A program made the position numbers and the translations under genes. Under the pieces are notes generated by a model. It saw only the letters and a program-made list of their open reading frames with translations, did not search any database and had not been told where the DNA came from. Source: QWOP01 sp003669605 (lineage in GTDB: Bacteria; Planctomycetota; Planctomycetia; Pirellulales; UBA1268). From it: a DNA stretch of 64,000 bases. Location: the NCBI GenBank assembly GCA_947481985.1, contig CANKIK010000003.1:35874-99873 (forward strand), read 5' to 3'. Positions within the stretch are counted from its first letter, which is position 1. The number at the start of each line of letters is the position of its first letter. This document shows positions 1 to 9,800 of the stretch, piece after piece.

Positions 1-1494
<1,494 letters not shown>

Positions 1495-1615
1495 TTCCCA
1501 AGCCCAGCCCGGCGTCACCTCGAGACACCGGGTACGATTCGGTGAGGGCAGATGGGGCAGGCCTGCGCCATCCCCTCGATAAGGGTATTCGGCATCCGCT
1601 CCACGGGAGTCCACC

Positions 1616-2077
1616 ATGGGCCAACGCACGATTCTCCTCCCCACTGACTTTTCCCACGCCAGCGACGCCGCCCTCCCCCACGCCGAGGCACTCGCCCGGC
1701 AGACCGGTGCCCGGCTCCTCATCGTCCACGTCGAGGAGCCGCCGCTGGCCTACGGAGGGGGTGAGCTCTATTACGGGATCCCTGAGCCCGACACGGCACG
1801 GATCGCAACGATGCTCGAGGGAGTGAAGCCGTCAGACCCGCAGGTGGCCTTCACACACCGCTTGGCAATGGGTGACCCGGCTGCCGAGGTCTGCCGGATT
1901 GCCGCCGAAGAGGGCGCAGAGATGATCGTGCTGGGCACCCACGGCCGCAGCGGCATGTTTCGTTTGCTGATGGGAAGCGTGGCCGAGTCGATCCTCCGCC
2001 GCTCCCCCTGCCCTGTCTTGGTCTACCGTGAGCCCGGCAAGGCGGTGGCCGCACAGCCGACTGCGCCCCGTGCCTGA
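1616..2077 (+). CDS. Universal stress protein (UspA family)
   Basis: A 153-residue single-domain cytoplasmic protein of the usual UspA length. It begins with ILLPTDFSHASDAAL (beta1 and helix) and carries the ATP-binding signature G-2x-G-9x-GS in GTHGRSGMFRLLMGSVAE near the C-terminus, so it belongs to the nucleotide-binding branch. The role is inferred only at family level (stress or energy-state response). A GGGAG ribosome-binding site lies shortly before the ATG. The 121-base gap upstream has a TACGAT that could be a -10 element, so it may be transcribed separately from metG. epmA follows 23 bases downstream. Confidence 0.93.
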   Translation: MGQRTILLPTDFSHASDAALPHAEALARQTGARLLIVHVEEPPLAYGGGELYYGIPEPDTARIATMLEGVKPSDPQVAFTHRLAMGDPAAEVCRIAAEEGAEMIVLGTHGRSGMFRLLMGSVAESILRRSPCPVLVYREPGKAVAAQPTAPRA

Positions 2078-2100
2078 ACCCCCCACCCCGCGGGCCGCCA

Positions 2101-3099
2101 GTGTCCAGCGATTCTAGCCCCCCAGCCCACACGCCAGCGCTCGGCAGCCCGGGGGGACTGCGCGACCTGCTGACTCGACGCTCCCGCGTCCGTGCCACGC
2201 TTCGCGAACTCTTCGACAGCCGGGGCTTTGTGGAGGTCGACACCCCCGTCCTCTCCGCGGAGGTCCTGCCTGAAGCGCACATCGATCCCATCCCCGTGGC
2301 GGTTGATGGCCCCACCCATCCGGTGCACTGGCTCCAGGCCAGCCCAGAGGCACTCATGAAGCGGCTGCTCTCTGCCGGTTCTGGAGCGATCTACCAATTC
2401 GCCAGATCGTTCCGCGCCGGCGAGCGCGGCCCACGGCATGACGTCGAGTTTGTGCTCCTTGAGTGGTATGCCCCCGGCGCCACCCTCGACACGACGGCCC
2501 GGCTCCTCGAATCACTCTGTGCCATCACCCTGGGCACCAGCGGCATCGAGCGCATCGATTGCAGTCAGGCCTTTACCGACCACGCTGGCGTCGACCTCCT
2601 CACCGCTGGGATCAACGACTGGCGGGCCGCCGGCCAGCGTCTTGGTGTCGCCGCGGCCCATGGGCATGCCGATTCCATCGATAGCTGGTTTGAGTTAGTG
2701 CTCTCGGAGGTCGTGAGCCCGAGGCTGGGTCGCGGCAGGCCGACGATGCTTGAGGCCTGGCCCGCGTCCCAGGCGGCCTTCGCCCGGCTCGATCCAGCCG
2801 ACGCGCGCTGTGCTCGTCGCTTCGAACTGTTTGTCGAGGGCGTCGAATTGGCCAACGGCTGGGAGGAGGAGACAGGCCGCAGGCCACTCGCTGAGCGGAT
2901 CGCGGTAGCAAACGCCGTTCGAGCGGCCGACGGGCGGCCAGTTCTGCCGGTGCCACAGAAGCTCCTCGCCGCCCACGGCCCGTCGATGCCGCAAGGAGTC
3001 GGAGCGGCGCTGGGATTCGACCGGCTGGTGATGCTCGCTACTGGGGCCGACACCATCGACGCTGCCCGCCCGTTTGGCTCCGACAGCGACCGCCCGTAG
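2101..3099 (+). CDS. epmA: EF-P lysine lysyltransferase (EpmA/GenX/PoxA)
   Basis: Class II LysRS-like catalytic core that attaches (beta-)lysine to the conserved lysine of elongation factor P. At 332 residues it lacks the anticodon-binding domain of true LysRS, which is diagnostic for EpmA. Visible class II features are FVEVDTPVLSAEVLPEAHIDP near the N-terminus, the motif 2 region FARSFRAGERGPRHDVEFVLLEWY, and a motif 3 region GVGAALGFDRLVML near the C-terminus. The start is a GTG at 2101; residues before RDLLTRRSRVRATLRE look like a non-conserved extension, so a later start is possible. It ends just before a strong palindromic terminator. Neither epmB nor efp is in the window. Confidence 0.93.
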   Translation: MSSDSSPPAHTPALGSPGGLRDLLTRRSRVRATLRELFDSRGFVEVDTPVLSAEVLPEAHIDPIPVAVDGPTHPVHWLQASPEALMKRLLSAGSGAIYQFARSFRAGERGPRHDVEFVLLEWYAPGATLDTTARLLESLCAITLGTSGIERIDCSQAFTDHAGVDLLTAGINDWRAAGQRLGVAAAHGHADSIDSWFELVLSEVVSPRLGRGRPTMLEAWPASQAAFARLDPADARCARRFELFVEGVELANGWEEETGRRPLAERIAVANAVRAADGRPVLPVPQKLLAAHGPSMPQGVGAALGFDRLVMLATGADTIDAARPFGSDSDRP

Positions 3100-3180
3100 C
3101 CGGCTGGGGATACACCGTCTGAACGACCGCCAGAGGGGCGCGAGTGTGCAGCAGTTGAGAAAACAGCAGGTTCCTCGACT

Positions 3181-3208
3181 GGGAAAAAGTCAGCGCTGAC
3201 TTTTTCCC
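3181..3208. terminator. Bidirectional terminator, perfect 28-base palindrome
   Basis: The arm GGGAAAAAGTCAGC is followed directly by its exact reverse complement. The arms carry A5 and T5 tracts, so a transcript from either side forms a hairpin containing a U-run. It sits between the convergent epmA (ends 3099) and the minus-strand gene ending at 3234, which fits a shared terminator. Confidence 0.75.
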
Positions 3209-3233
3209 TGGGGCCGTGAGCAGGCTCAGGCCC

Positions 3234-3986
3234 TCACCCTTCCTGGTCGAACGCCAACCCAGCCACGGTCCAGGTGTCAAACTGCCGCGTCCCCCGGGTC
3301 ACCGCCTTCGACCTCATCAGCAGGCGCAAGCGGACAGGCTTCATCCCTTCGGCGCACGGCCCGAGACTGACATGGACCACCCACGCGGCTGGCATGACGT
3401 ATTCAGGCCCGCTGCAGTGGGCCTCGATCGGGGCGCCAGTGGCACACTTCCGCATCGCTTCCACCACCTCCATTTTCGCAAACTGTCCTTCGACCTGACT
3501 GGGGGCATCGGGCATGGTGAAGCCGCGCGAACCCGCCCCAGGACTCGGCGGAATCACCATCGGCAGACACGACTTCGCCGCATCACCGAGGCGATCCTCA
3601 AGCACCGTCTCCACCCACAGCCGGGCCGCCGCAACCGCCCGATCGCTAGAGATCCACCTGTGAACGAGGTGCGTTGTCACTGCCTGCGCCCCGAATCCGA
3701 TCGCCAGTGCCAGACCGGCAAGCACCCACCAGCGGCCCAGTTTACGGTCCCCTGGAAGCCGGACGCTCTCGGGATCGGAGTCATTTTCCGCCCCTGCCAC
3801 ATCACGCAGCGCCACCACCGCCAGTCCGATTGCCAGCAACGGCACCGTCCAAAATAGCGGACTGGCAAGCGCCACTGCCGACACAGCTCCCGCCGCAGCG
3901 GCAAGGATCGCCAGTGCGCTGACCGGGCGGTAGCCAGTCACCTCGCCGTTGGTACCGCTGTCGCGATGGGATGAATCAGTTTGCAT
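3234..3986 (-). CDS. Hypothetical membrane protein with N-terminal hydrophobic pair
   Basis: A 250-residue protein. Two adjacent hydrophobic segments (about 22-62: PVSALAILAAAAGAVSAVAL and FWTVPLLAIGLAVVALRDV) resemble a DUF4190-like hairpin. A third segment (WWVLAGLALAIGFGAQAV) follows a charged linker, and a soluble roughly 150-residue C-terminal domain begins near RWISSDRAVAAARLWVETVLEDR. That region may be a folded extracytoplasmic domain, but I recognise no catalytic motif. It overlaps the 3' end of the upstream CvpA-like gene by 11 bases, so the two are probably co-translated. Family resemblance is suggestive only; function unknown. Confidence 0.75.
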   Translation of the reverse strand: MQTDSSHRDSGTNGEVTGYRPVSALAILAAAAGAVSAVALASPLFWTVPLLAIGLAVVALRDVAGAENDSDPESVRLPGDRKLGRWWVLAGLALAIGFGAQAVTTHLVHRWISSDRAVAAARLWVETVLEDRLGDAAKSCLPMVIPPSPGAGSRGFTMPDAPSQVEGQFAKMEVVEAMRKCATGAPIEAHCSGPEYVMPAAWVVHVSLGPCAEGMKPVRLRLLMRSKAVTRGTRQFDTWTVAGLAFDQEG

Positions 3987-4575
3987 TCACGCGCAGGGCA
4001 GGTTCCTGCTCCAGTTTGAGCCGCCGGTCTGCGTAGCGGAGAATGAAGTCGCCCTCTTTGTCGAAAACCACGGCACTCTCCGGCGGATAGGCAAAAGGAC
4101 CGTTCGACGTCGACCAGCGGACCCATGAAAGCCATTTGCGGTCGGGCGCCAAGCCGAAGAACATCCGGTTTTCTGGAGTCGGCTGCACCAGCGTCCGCGG
4201 TACGGCGGCGGTGTGGAGCGATGCGGCAGCGAAACAGACCATCACCCATCCGGCGATCGCGGCCACCAGCGGAGCGCCGACCAGTTCCACCTGACGGAGG
4301 AATTTGACCTTCGTCCGCGACACCATGTCGGTAGCCAACCGCATCAGCAGCAGCGTGACGGCGAAGATCCCCCACAGAGTGAGAAAGTCGATGAGGTAGG
4401 TGTAACTCGGCATCGATGCTTCCACCTTCGCCGCCACCCATCCATACCAAGCGGTGGCAAAGGTCGCCGCGGCCACGATGTTGAGAAGCATCACCAACCC
4501 GCTCCACAACCCTTCACGGGCGAGGACGAGCGCGACAGACAGGAAGACGACTACCAGCAGAAGCGTGACGATCAT
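3976..4575 (-). CDS. CvpA-family-like membrane protein
   Basis: A 199-residue protein with about four hydrophobic segments in its first 120 residues: MIVTLLLVVVFLSVALVL, SGLVMLLNIVAAATFATAWYGWV, YLIDFLTLWGIFAVTLLLM and LVGAPLVAAIAGWVMVCFAAASL. A soluble C-terminal tail (EGDFILRYADRRLKLEQEP) follows. Topology and spacing resemble CvpA/colicin V production proteins; many planctomycete members are annotated this way without proven function. The ATG is 43 bases from the stop of the GspE-like gene upstream, and its 3' end overlaps the next gene by 11 bases. Confidence 0.75.
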   Translation of the reverse strand: MIVTLLLVVVFLSVALVLAREGLWSGLVMLLNIVAAATFATAWYGWVAAKVEASMPSYTYLIDFLTLWGIFAVTLLLMRLATDMVSRTKVKFLRQVELVGAPLVAAIAGWVMVCFAAASLHTAAVPRTLVQPTPENRMFFGLAPDRKWLSWVRWSTSNGPFAYPPESAVVFDKEGDFILRYADRRLKLEQEPALRVNAN

Positions 4576-4618
4576 GGTGGGCGATTGTTCCCTGTTCTAT
4601 GCTCTGGCCCGGCGATGA

Positions 4619-6421
4619 TCAGCCGGTCTTGGCCGCGAAGATCCGTTGCATCTCGTCCATCCCCGTCACTCCCTCAAGCACCAGCCGCATCCCCTCGTCA
4701 CGGACCGGCTTCATGCCGTCCTTGCTGGCAGCCTGACGGAGCACCTGGACATCGGCCTTCTTGGCGATGTACTTCCGCAGTGTCTCGCCCGAGGCCAGTT
4801 CGAAGATCGCGGTCCGGCCGAAGTAGGCGCTGCCGGCGCAGATCCGGCAGCCGGTCTCGCCGGGGCGGCTGAGGTGCGGCAACTCCTCCTTCGTCTTCTT
4901 GAATCTGGCGAGCATCTCCGGCGGCGGCTCAAACTGCTCCCGGCACTTGGGGCAGAGTTTCCGCACCAACCGCTGGGAGAGCGATCCGAGCAACGTCCGG
5001 GCGAGCAGTTCCGGCGGCAGGCCGACTCCGAGCAACTTGGTGATCGCATCGATCGAGTCGGATGCCTTCAGGCTGAGGATCACGAGCTTGCTATCGTCGG
5101 CGTGCTTGGCGAGTTCGAGGAGCAAGTCCTTGTCACGCAGATCGCGGGTCACGAATCCCGCTGGATACTCCCGCATCGCCTGCTCAAGCGCCGCCACAGG
5201 GGTGATGTTGGCCCGCGCGTCATAGCGGACCGGCTTGACGTTCTGGATCTCGCGTGACGGCGTCGCGGCGTCCTCGATCGAGACAAAATCACGGAGCAGG
5301 CGGTCGGCAGAGGTCACCACAACGTCGAAGGTTGTGGAGAGGCCTGAGCCGGACGGTGACGACAGCACCATGAGCCCCTTCTCGAGGGACAGCAGTCGTG
5401 CCACCGTGTCAGCGATCGGCTTTGACATCCCCAGATCGGTCGTCGTTTTGAACATCACTGCCGGCGATTCGATCTGCACGAGCACCTGCTCGCCGGTCGG
5501 TGCCGACTGAACCATCAACTTGCAATTGCGGAGTTTGCCCTCGGCTTGGATGGCGAACGATCCAGCCATTCTCCCGCGCCGCTCCTTGGGCTCGAGTCCG
5601 CAGAGCGTCTTCAGGGTCACGAGCGTCGCGTCGGCGACGTGCCGTTCCAGCGGCGGTTCGTCGGCCCACACCTCGGCGCGGCGCTTCGAGCCGCCCGACT
5701 TCTGCATCCGCCGCGGCATCCAGACGCCGTCCACCTCGTGGCGGACGTTGACGCTCTCGGGAGTCCACTCCATCAGGACCGTCGCCGCCCGAGAACTGAC
5801 CGCCAACTGCAACAGTTTTTTTGCCTCCTCGGCCCCCTCGGTGGCCGCGGCCCGCTCGAGGCGGCTGGTGTTGTCGTCGGCCGACTTGCCGCCGATCGCC
5901 AGGAGAGCAACGGTGGGAAGAACGTTGACGGGCTCGACCTCGGTCTCCATCTTGACGCCGAAACGGCTGAGAAAACCGGCCAGCAGGCGGCGCATGTGAC
6001 CAAGTGTCAGCACCTTCTCCGACTTGCCGACCGCTTTGTTGTGCTGTGCGGCATAGACCAAGGCTGGCACCAGCCACGCCAGCGCCATCAGCACCTGTCC
6101 GACGATCGATGACGGGATCACCCATGCCAGCAGCGCAGCCACCACGAAGGGGAATGACACCAGCGCCCCCCAGAGGTTGGGGCGGTTGTTGAGCTTGGCC
6201 GAATCGAGGGTCACCCAGTCACTGGTGAACGCCCAGCCCACCACCTGCAGCCACCAGCAGACAAGGGGGATCACCCACAGGCCGCCGGCGGGGGGGCGGG
6301 TCGTCCACTGTGGATCGGGAACCGGCCACGCTTGGGCGAACGCCGGCGCGGCTTGCACCACCGACCAGACCACCGCGATCGCCAGCAGAGCGGGCGTTGC
6401 CATCATCCGTCGTCGCATCAC
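4619..6421 (-). CDS. Membrane-anchored GspE/PilB-like protein with degenerate Walker motifs
   Basis: A 600-residue relative of type II secretion/type IV pilus assembly ATPases with two oddities. The N-terminus has a signal-like segment ending around PAFAQA and about three further hydrophobic stretches (to residue ~135), whereas PilB/GspE are cytoplasmic. The Walker A loop reads SSPSGSGLSTT, with Leu361 where the nucleotide-binding Lys should be, and the usual VGE-IRD Walker B reads TRDLRD. The C-terminal Zn-binding cysteines typical of GspE are kept (CPKC and CRIC). The fold is therefore recognisable but ATP hydrolysis is unlikely; a structural or regulatory role at the membrane is an inference. 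It overlaps the upstream PilT-like ATPase by 4 bases (ATGA), so the two are translationally coupled. Confidence 0.82.
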   Translation of the reverse strand: MMRRRMMATPALLAIAVVWSVVQAAPAFAQAWPVPDPQWTTRPPAGGLWVIPLVCWWLQVVGWAFTSDWVTLDSAKLNNRPNLWGALVSFPFVVAALLAWVIPSSIVGQVLMALAWLVPALVYAAQHNKAVGKSEKVLTLGHMRRLLAGFLSRFGVKMETEVEPVNVLPTVALLAIGGKSADDNTSRLERAAATEGAEEAKKLLQLAVSSRAATVLMEWTPESVNVRHEVDGVWMPRRMQKSGGSKRRAEVWADEPPLERHVADATLVTLKTLCGLEPKERRGRMAGSFAIQAEGKLRNCKLMVQSAPTGEQVLVQIESPAVMFKTTTDLGMSKPIADTVARLLSLEKGLMVLSSPSGSGLSTTFDVVVTSADRLLRDFVSIEDAATPSREIQNVKPVRYDARANITPVAALEQAMREYPAGFVTRDLRDKDLLLELAKHADDSKLVILSLKASDSIDAITKLLGVGLPPELLARTLLGSLSQRLVRKLCPKCREQFEPPPEMLARFKKTKEELPHLSRPGETGCRICAGSAYFGRTAIFELASGETLRKYIAKKADVQVLRQAASKDGMKPVRDEGMRLVLEGVTGMDEMQRIFAAKTG

Positions 6422-7572
6422 GTCACTCCGATGCCCTTGAGCGCCATCATCAGCGCCTCGCGGTTGGGGGCGATCTCCAGCGCGTCGTTACGGTCGATGA
6501 GCCCCTGATCGATGAGGCTCTTGAGGCTCATCGTAAAATCCTGCATTCCGTCCCGGTGCGACTTCTTGATGTGGTCGGCGAGCAGATGATCCTGCTCTTC
6601 AAGCACGTATTTCCGCACCAGAACGTCGAAAAACATCACCTCGCAGATCGGTACCCGACTGACCCCCTCCCGGATCGAACGCAGCAACTTCTGGGCGATG
6701 ATCCCCTTCATATTGAAGGCGATGGCGCTGCGGATCGAGGGATGTTCCTCTTGGGGAAAGAGGTCGAGGATTCGGCCGATGCAACTCGAGGCGCTGGCTG
6801 CGTGGATCGTGCCAAACACGAGATGCCCCGTCTCGGCGGCATGGATCGCGGTCTTGAACGTCTCCACGTCACGCAACTCGCCAACGAGGATGATGTCGGG
6901 ATCCTCGCGGACGGCATGCTTCATGCCAATCTCGAAGTTCTTGACGTCGGTGCCGATCTCCCGCTGGTTGATCAGGCACTTGTCCTCGGTAAACACAAAC
7001 TCGATCGGATCTTCGAGGGTCAGGATGTGCTTGCGGTAATTTTGGTTCACGTAGTTGAGCATCGACCCGATCGTCGTGCTCTTGCCCGATCCGGTGACGC
7101 CGGCCAACAGCACCATCCCCTGATCCAGGACACACATCCTCTCCAGGCTCGGCGGCAGGAAGAGCCCCTTGAAATCAGGGATCTTGTTGTTGACCCGCCG
7201 GGCCACCATCCCCAGCGACCCTTGCTGGTAGAGAAGATTGACGCGAAACCGCCACTTGATGTCGTCAACGACACAGGTGTGGGCGAAATCGCATCCGCCA
7301 TCGTTGTCGAGAATTCGCTTCTGCCGGTCATCGAGCATCGCGATGCACAGCCGCTGCATGGCTTCGTCGTCGAGACGGTCGTGTTTGAGGGGCTGGAGCG
7401 AGCCCTTGACGCGCATGAACGGGGGCTGGCCGACCTTGAGGTGCAGGTCGCTCCCCTGCAACCGCACCAGCGCCTCGAACAGCCGGTCGATTTCCAGCCG
7501 CTGCTTCTTCGCCAGACCGCGGGTTTGCGTCGGCGGGGCTGGTTCCGCGGGGGTGGTCTCGGTCGTGGCCAT
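6418..7572 (-). CDS. PilT/PilU-type ATPase
   Basis: A 384-residue cytoplasmic hexameric ATPase of the type IV pilus retraction family. An N-terminal PAS-like domain starts with QGSDLHLKVGQPPFMRVKG. The core has an intact Walker A (GVTGSGKSTT), Asp box (ILTLEDPIEFVF), Walker B (ILVGELRD) and His box (TGHLVFGTIHAASAS). The length fits PilT or PilU; the tail GMQDFTMSLKSLIDQGLI resembles the PilU side, so I leave the symbol blank. It is the first gene of a minus-strand unit and couples to the degenerate GspE-like gene by a 4-base overlap. That partnership suggests one machine, although no pilin or PilC gene is in view. Confidence 0.9.
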   Translation of the reverse strand: MATTETTPAEPAPPTQTRGLAKKQRLEIDRLFEALVRLQGSDLHLKVGQPPFMRVKGSLQPLKHDRLDDEAMQRLCIAMLDDRQKRILDNDGGCDFAHTCVVDDIKWRFRVNLLYQQGSLGMVARRVNNKIPDFKGLFLPPSLERMCVLDQGMVLLAGVTGSGKSTTIGSMLNYVNQNYRKHILTLEDPIEFVFTEDKCLINQREIGTDVKNFEIGMKHAVREDPDIILVGELRDVETFKTAIHAAETGHLVFGTIHAASASSCIGRILDLFPQEEHPSIRSAIAFNMKGIIAQKLLRSIREGVSRVPICEVMFFDVLVRKYVLEEQDHLLADHIKKSHRDGMQDFTMSLKSLIDQGLIDRNDALEIAPNREALMMALKGIGVT

Positions 7573-7681
7573 AGTTGCTTGTGCTCGCTTTGAGCCGGTG
7601 GCGTGCTAGTGCGGTATCAAAACCCCGAGAACCTGCGGCGGCGAAGCGTCCGGCTTGGGCCGGCGTTCTCAGCCGCCGTAG

Positions 7682-8458
7682 TCACCCGACCGGTGGACGG
7701 ACCGGAATCCCCCGGAGGAGGAACAGTTCCTTCACCTCCCGGATCGTACACTCCCCGAAGTGGAAGATGCCAGCGGCGAGCGCCGCATCGGCCCCGCCGA
7801 GCACGATCGCGTCGGCGAGGTGCTCCGCCCGCCCCGCCCCGCCGCTGGCGACCACTGGGATCCCCACCGCCCGGCTGACCGCAGCGGTGATCTCCAAATC
7901 ATACCCGTCGCGGGTGCCATCGCGGTCCATGCAGGTCAGCACGATCTCGCCAGCCCCCATCCTCTCTACCTGACGGGCCCAGGCCACCGCTTCCAGCCCC
8001 GTCGGGATGCGGCCGCCGCTGACGAACACCTCCCACATCTCCCGACCGTCGCGAACGACCCGCTTGGGGTCGATATTGACGACGGTGGCACAGCTCCCCA
8101 ACCGGTCCGCCACCTGCGACACCAGTTCCGGCGTCCGCACTGCGGCCGAGTTGATGCTCACCTTCTCGGCGCCGGCCTGGATCAACTGGCAGGCGTCCTC
8201 GAGCGTGCGGATGCCTCCGCCGACGGTGAAGGGCATGAAAATCGTCTCCGATACCCGGCGGACGACGTCGAGCATGATCGCCCGCCCCTCATGGCTGGCG
8301 GTGATGTCGAGAAACACCAATTCATCGGCCCCTTCGGCCTCATACCGGGCCGCCACGGCGACCGGATCACCGGCATCAACCAGATCGAGAAACCGGGTCC
8401 CCTTGACGACCCGTCCCTTCTCAACGTCGAGGCAAGGAATGATCCGCTTGGCAAGCAT
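7682..8458 (-). CDS. hisF: Imidazole glycerol phosphate synthase, cyclase subunit HisF
   Basis: Closes the imidazole ring in histidine biosynthesis, using ammonia from the HisH glutaminase to make IGP and AICAR. The 258-residue (beta/alpha)8 barrel is of normal length. Catalytic Asp11 (MLAKRIIPCLDV) and Asp130 (VVNIDPKR) are both present, as are the phosphate-binding glycines in GGGIRT and ASGGAG. It starts 2 bases after the thiG stop on the same strand, so it is in one operon with thiamine genes rather than with hisH or hisA, which are not in the window. The call is very secure. Confidence 0.97.
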   Translation of the reverse strand: MLAKRIIPCLDVEKGRVVKGTRFLDLVDAGDPVAVAARYEAEGADELVFLDITASHEGRAIMLDVVRRVSETIFMPFTVGGGIRTLEDACQLIQAGAEKVSINSAAVRTPELVSQVADRLGSCATVVNIDPKRVVRDGREMWEVFVSGGRIPTGLEAVAWARQVERMGAGEIVLTCMDRDGTRDGYDLEITAAVSRAVGIPVVASGGAGRAEHLADAIVLGGADAALAAGIFHFGECTIREVKELFLLRGIPVRPPVG

Positions 8459-8460
8459 CG

Positions 8461-9357
8461 TCAGGCTCCTGCGGCCCCGCCGATCCGTCCCTCATCGGGA
8501 CTGGAGGCGGTGGCGTAGAGCCGGCGCGGGATGCGACCGGCAAGGGATGCTTGGCGGCCTGCAAAACACGCTGCCCGCATCGCGGCGGCCATCCGCAGCG
8601 GGTCGACGGCGTGGGCGATGGCAGTGTTGAGGAGCACGCCATCGACGCCGAGTTCCATCGCCTCGGCGACGTCGCTGGCAGTCCCCACTCCCGCATCGAC
8701 GATCACCGGATACCCAGGATCATTCTCCTTCAGGTATTCCATGCAGATTCGCAACGCGTTGGGGTTGAGAATTCCCTGGCCGGATCCGATCGGACTGCCG
8801 GCGGGCATCACGCTGGCGGCTCCGGCTTCTTTGAGGCGGCGGGCCATGACCGGATCGTCGCTGGTGTAGACGAGGACCGTGAAACCATCGGCCACCAGCC
8901 GGGCTGTGGCGTCGAGCGTGCCGATCGGATCGGGGAGGAGGGTCCGGGAGTCGCCGAGGACTTCCAACTTCACCCATTCCGATCCCCTGTTCCCGAGGTC
9001 GCGGAGCAGTTCCCGTCCCAGCCGGGCAACGCGGACAGCCTCGTCCGCGGTGAAACAACCGGCGGTGTTGGGAAGAATCGTGTAGCGCGCGGGATCGAGA
9101 TGGTCGAGGATGTTTTCCCCTGCGGTGTTCACCAGTCGCTCGCGGCGGACCGCCACCGTCACGCAATCGGTCCCCGAAGCCTCGAGGCAACGGGCCATCT
9201 CGGCATAGGAGCGATACTTGCCGGTGCCCACCACGAGGCGGCTCTGGAGGGTGATCCCACCGACGGTGAGCGGGTCGGCGGGGGATGGATTCGGCGACGC
9301 TGGCGGGGGATTGGGCATCGTTGTCAACGGCATCGGTTCTGTTCGTTGCGGGGCCAA
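8461..9357 (-). CDS. thiG: Thiazole synthase ThiG
   Basis: Forms the thiazole phosphate ring of thiamine from 1-deoxyxylulose 5-phosphate, dehydroglycine and ThiS thiocarboxylate. The barrel has the Schiff-base lysine region RLVVGTGKYRSYAEM, the phosphate-binding GSGQGILNP and DAGVGTASDVAEAMELG, and the typical end of the barrel DGVLLNTAIAHAVDP. The first 30 residues are Pro/Ser-rich and not conserved; ATGs at residues 9 and 14 are equally plausible starts. It lies downstream of thiS, separated by a 182-base gap with a tandem repeat, and is almost fused to hisF (2-base gap). thiF and thiH/thiO are not in view. Confidence 0.96.
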   Translation of the reverse strand: MAPQRTEPMPLTTMPNPPPASPNPSPADPLTVGGITLQSRLVVGTGKYRSYAEMARCLEASGTDCVTVAVRRERLVNTAGENILDHLDPARYTILPNTAGCFTADEAVRVARLGRELLRDLGNRGSEWVKLEVLGDSRTLLPDPIGTLDATARLVADGFTVLVYTSDDPVMARRLKEAGAASVMPAGSPIGSGQGILNPNALRICMEYLKENDPGYPVIVDAGVGTASDVAEAMELGVDGVLLNTAIAHAVDPLRMAAAMRAACFAGRQASLAGRIPRRLYATASSPDEGRIGGAAGA

Positions 9358-9426
9358 GCGAAGGCTTAAGGGCCAAGCGAAGGCTTACGGGCCAAGCGAA
9401 GGCTTAAGGGCCAAGCGAAGGCTCGG
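9351..9426. repeat. Tandem repeat, 19-base unit, four copies
   Basis: Unit GGGCCAAGCGAAGGCTTAA at 9351-9369, 9370-9388 (last base C), 9389-9407 and 9408-9426 (last four bases changed). It covers the gap between thiS and thiG and touches the annotated thiG start codon (9355-9357). On the minus strand the unit contains TAA. Confidence 0.9.
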
Positions 9427-9539
9427 GAGGATCGCACTTCCGGACGCGGCTCGAGCCACGGCGGCCTGCTGGCGACGGTTCGAGCCGGGGTGAGCGGCAA
9501 CCCCCGCCAGCACCGCGGCTTCGCCCGCCCAAGGGGCGC

Positions 9540-9782
9540 TCAACCGCCGCCGACGAGGGTCACGATCTCGATCCGATCTCCGTCGTGAAGCATACACGCC
9601 GCCAACTCGCGGCGGGGCACGATCCGCTCGTTGACCTCCACGGCCAGTGGCCGACCTGCCAACCCCACCGCCGCGACAAGATCGAGCGCTGACGCCCCCG
9701 CGGGAATCTCCCGGGGTGCGCCATTGACGCTCACCACCGCTGGCGGCGGCGGCACAGTGGTGTCGATGTTTCGTTCGGGCAT
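9540..9782 (-). CDS. thiS: Sulfur carrier protein ThiS
   Basis: Small ubiquitin-like sulfur carrier for the thiazole ring of thiamine. It has 80 residues, slightly longer than the usual 65-70 because of a Pro-rich N-terminus (MPERNIDTTVPPPPAVV). The core VSVNGAPREIPAGASALDLV, LAVEVNERIVPR and LHDGDRIEIVTLVGGG is typical, and the required C-terminal Gly-Gly is present (here three glycines). It is upstream of thiG on the same strand, supporting thiamine function over other ubiquitin-like carriers. The segment before VSVNG suggests the true start could be internal, but no other Met is suitable. Confidence 0.94.
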   Translation of the reverse strand: MPERNIDTTVPPPPAVVSVNGAPREIPAGASALDLVAAVGLAGRPLAVEVNERIVPRRELAACMLHDGDRIEIVTLVGGG

Positions 9783-9800
9783 GAAATCTCCGCCGTGGCG

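Noticed and set aside
6310..7593. 427-codon plus-strand frame opposite the PilT-like gene
   Set aside because: Antisense to a highly conserved ATPase; no domain.
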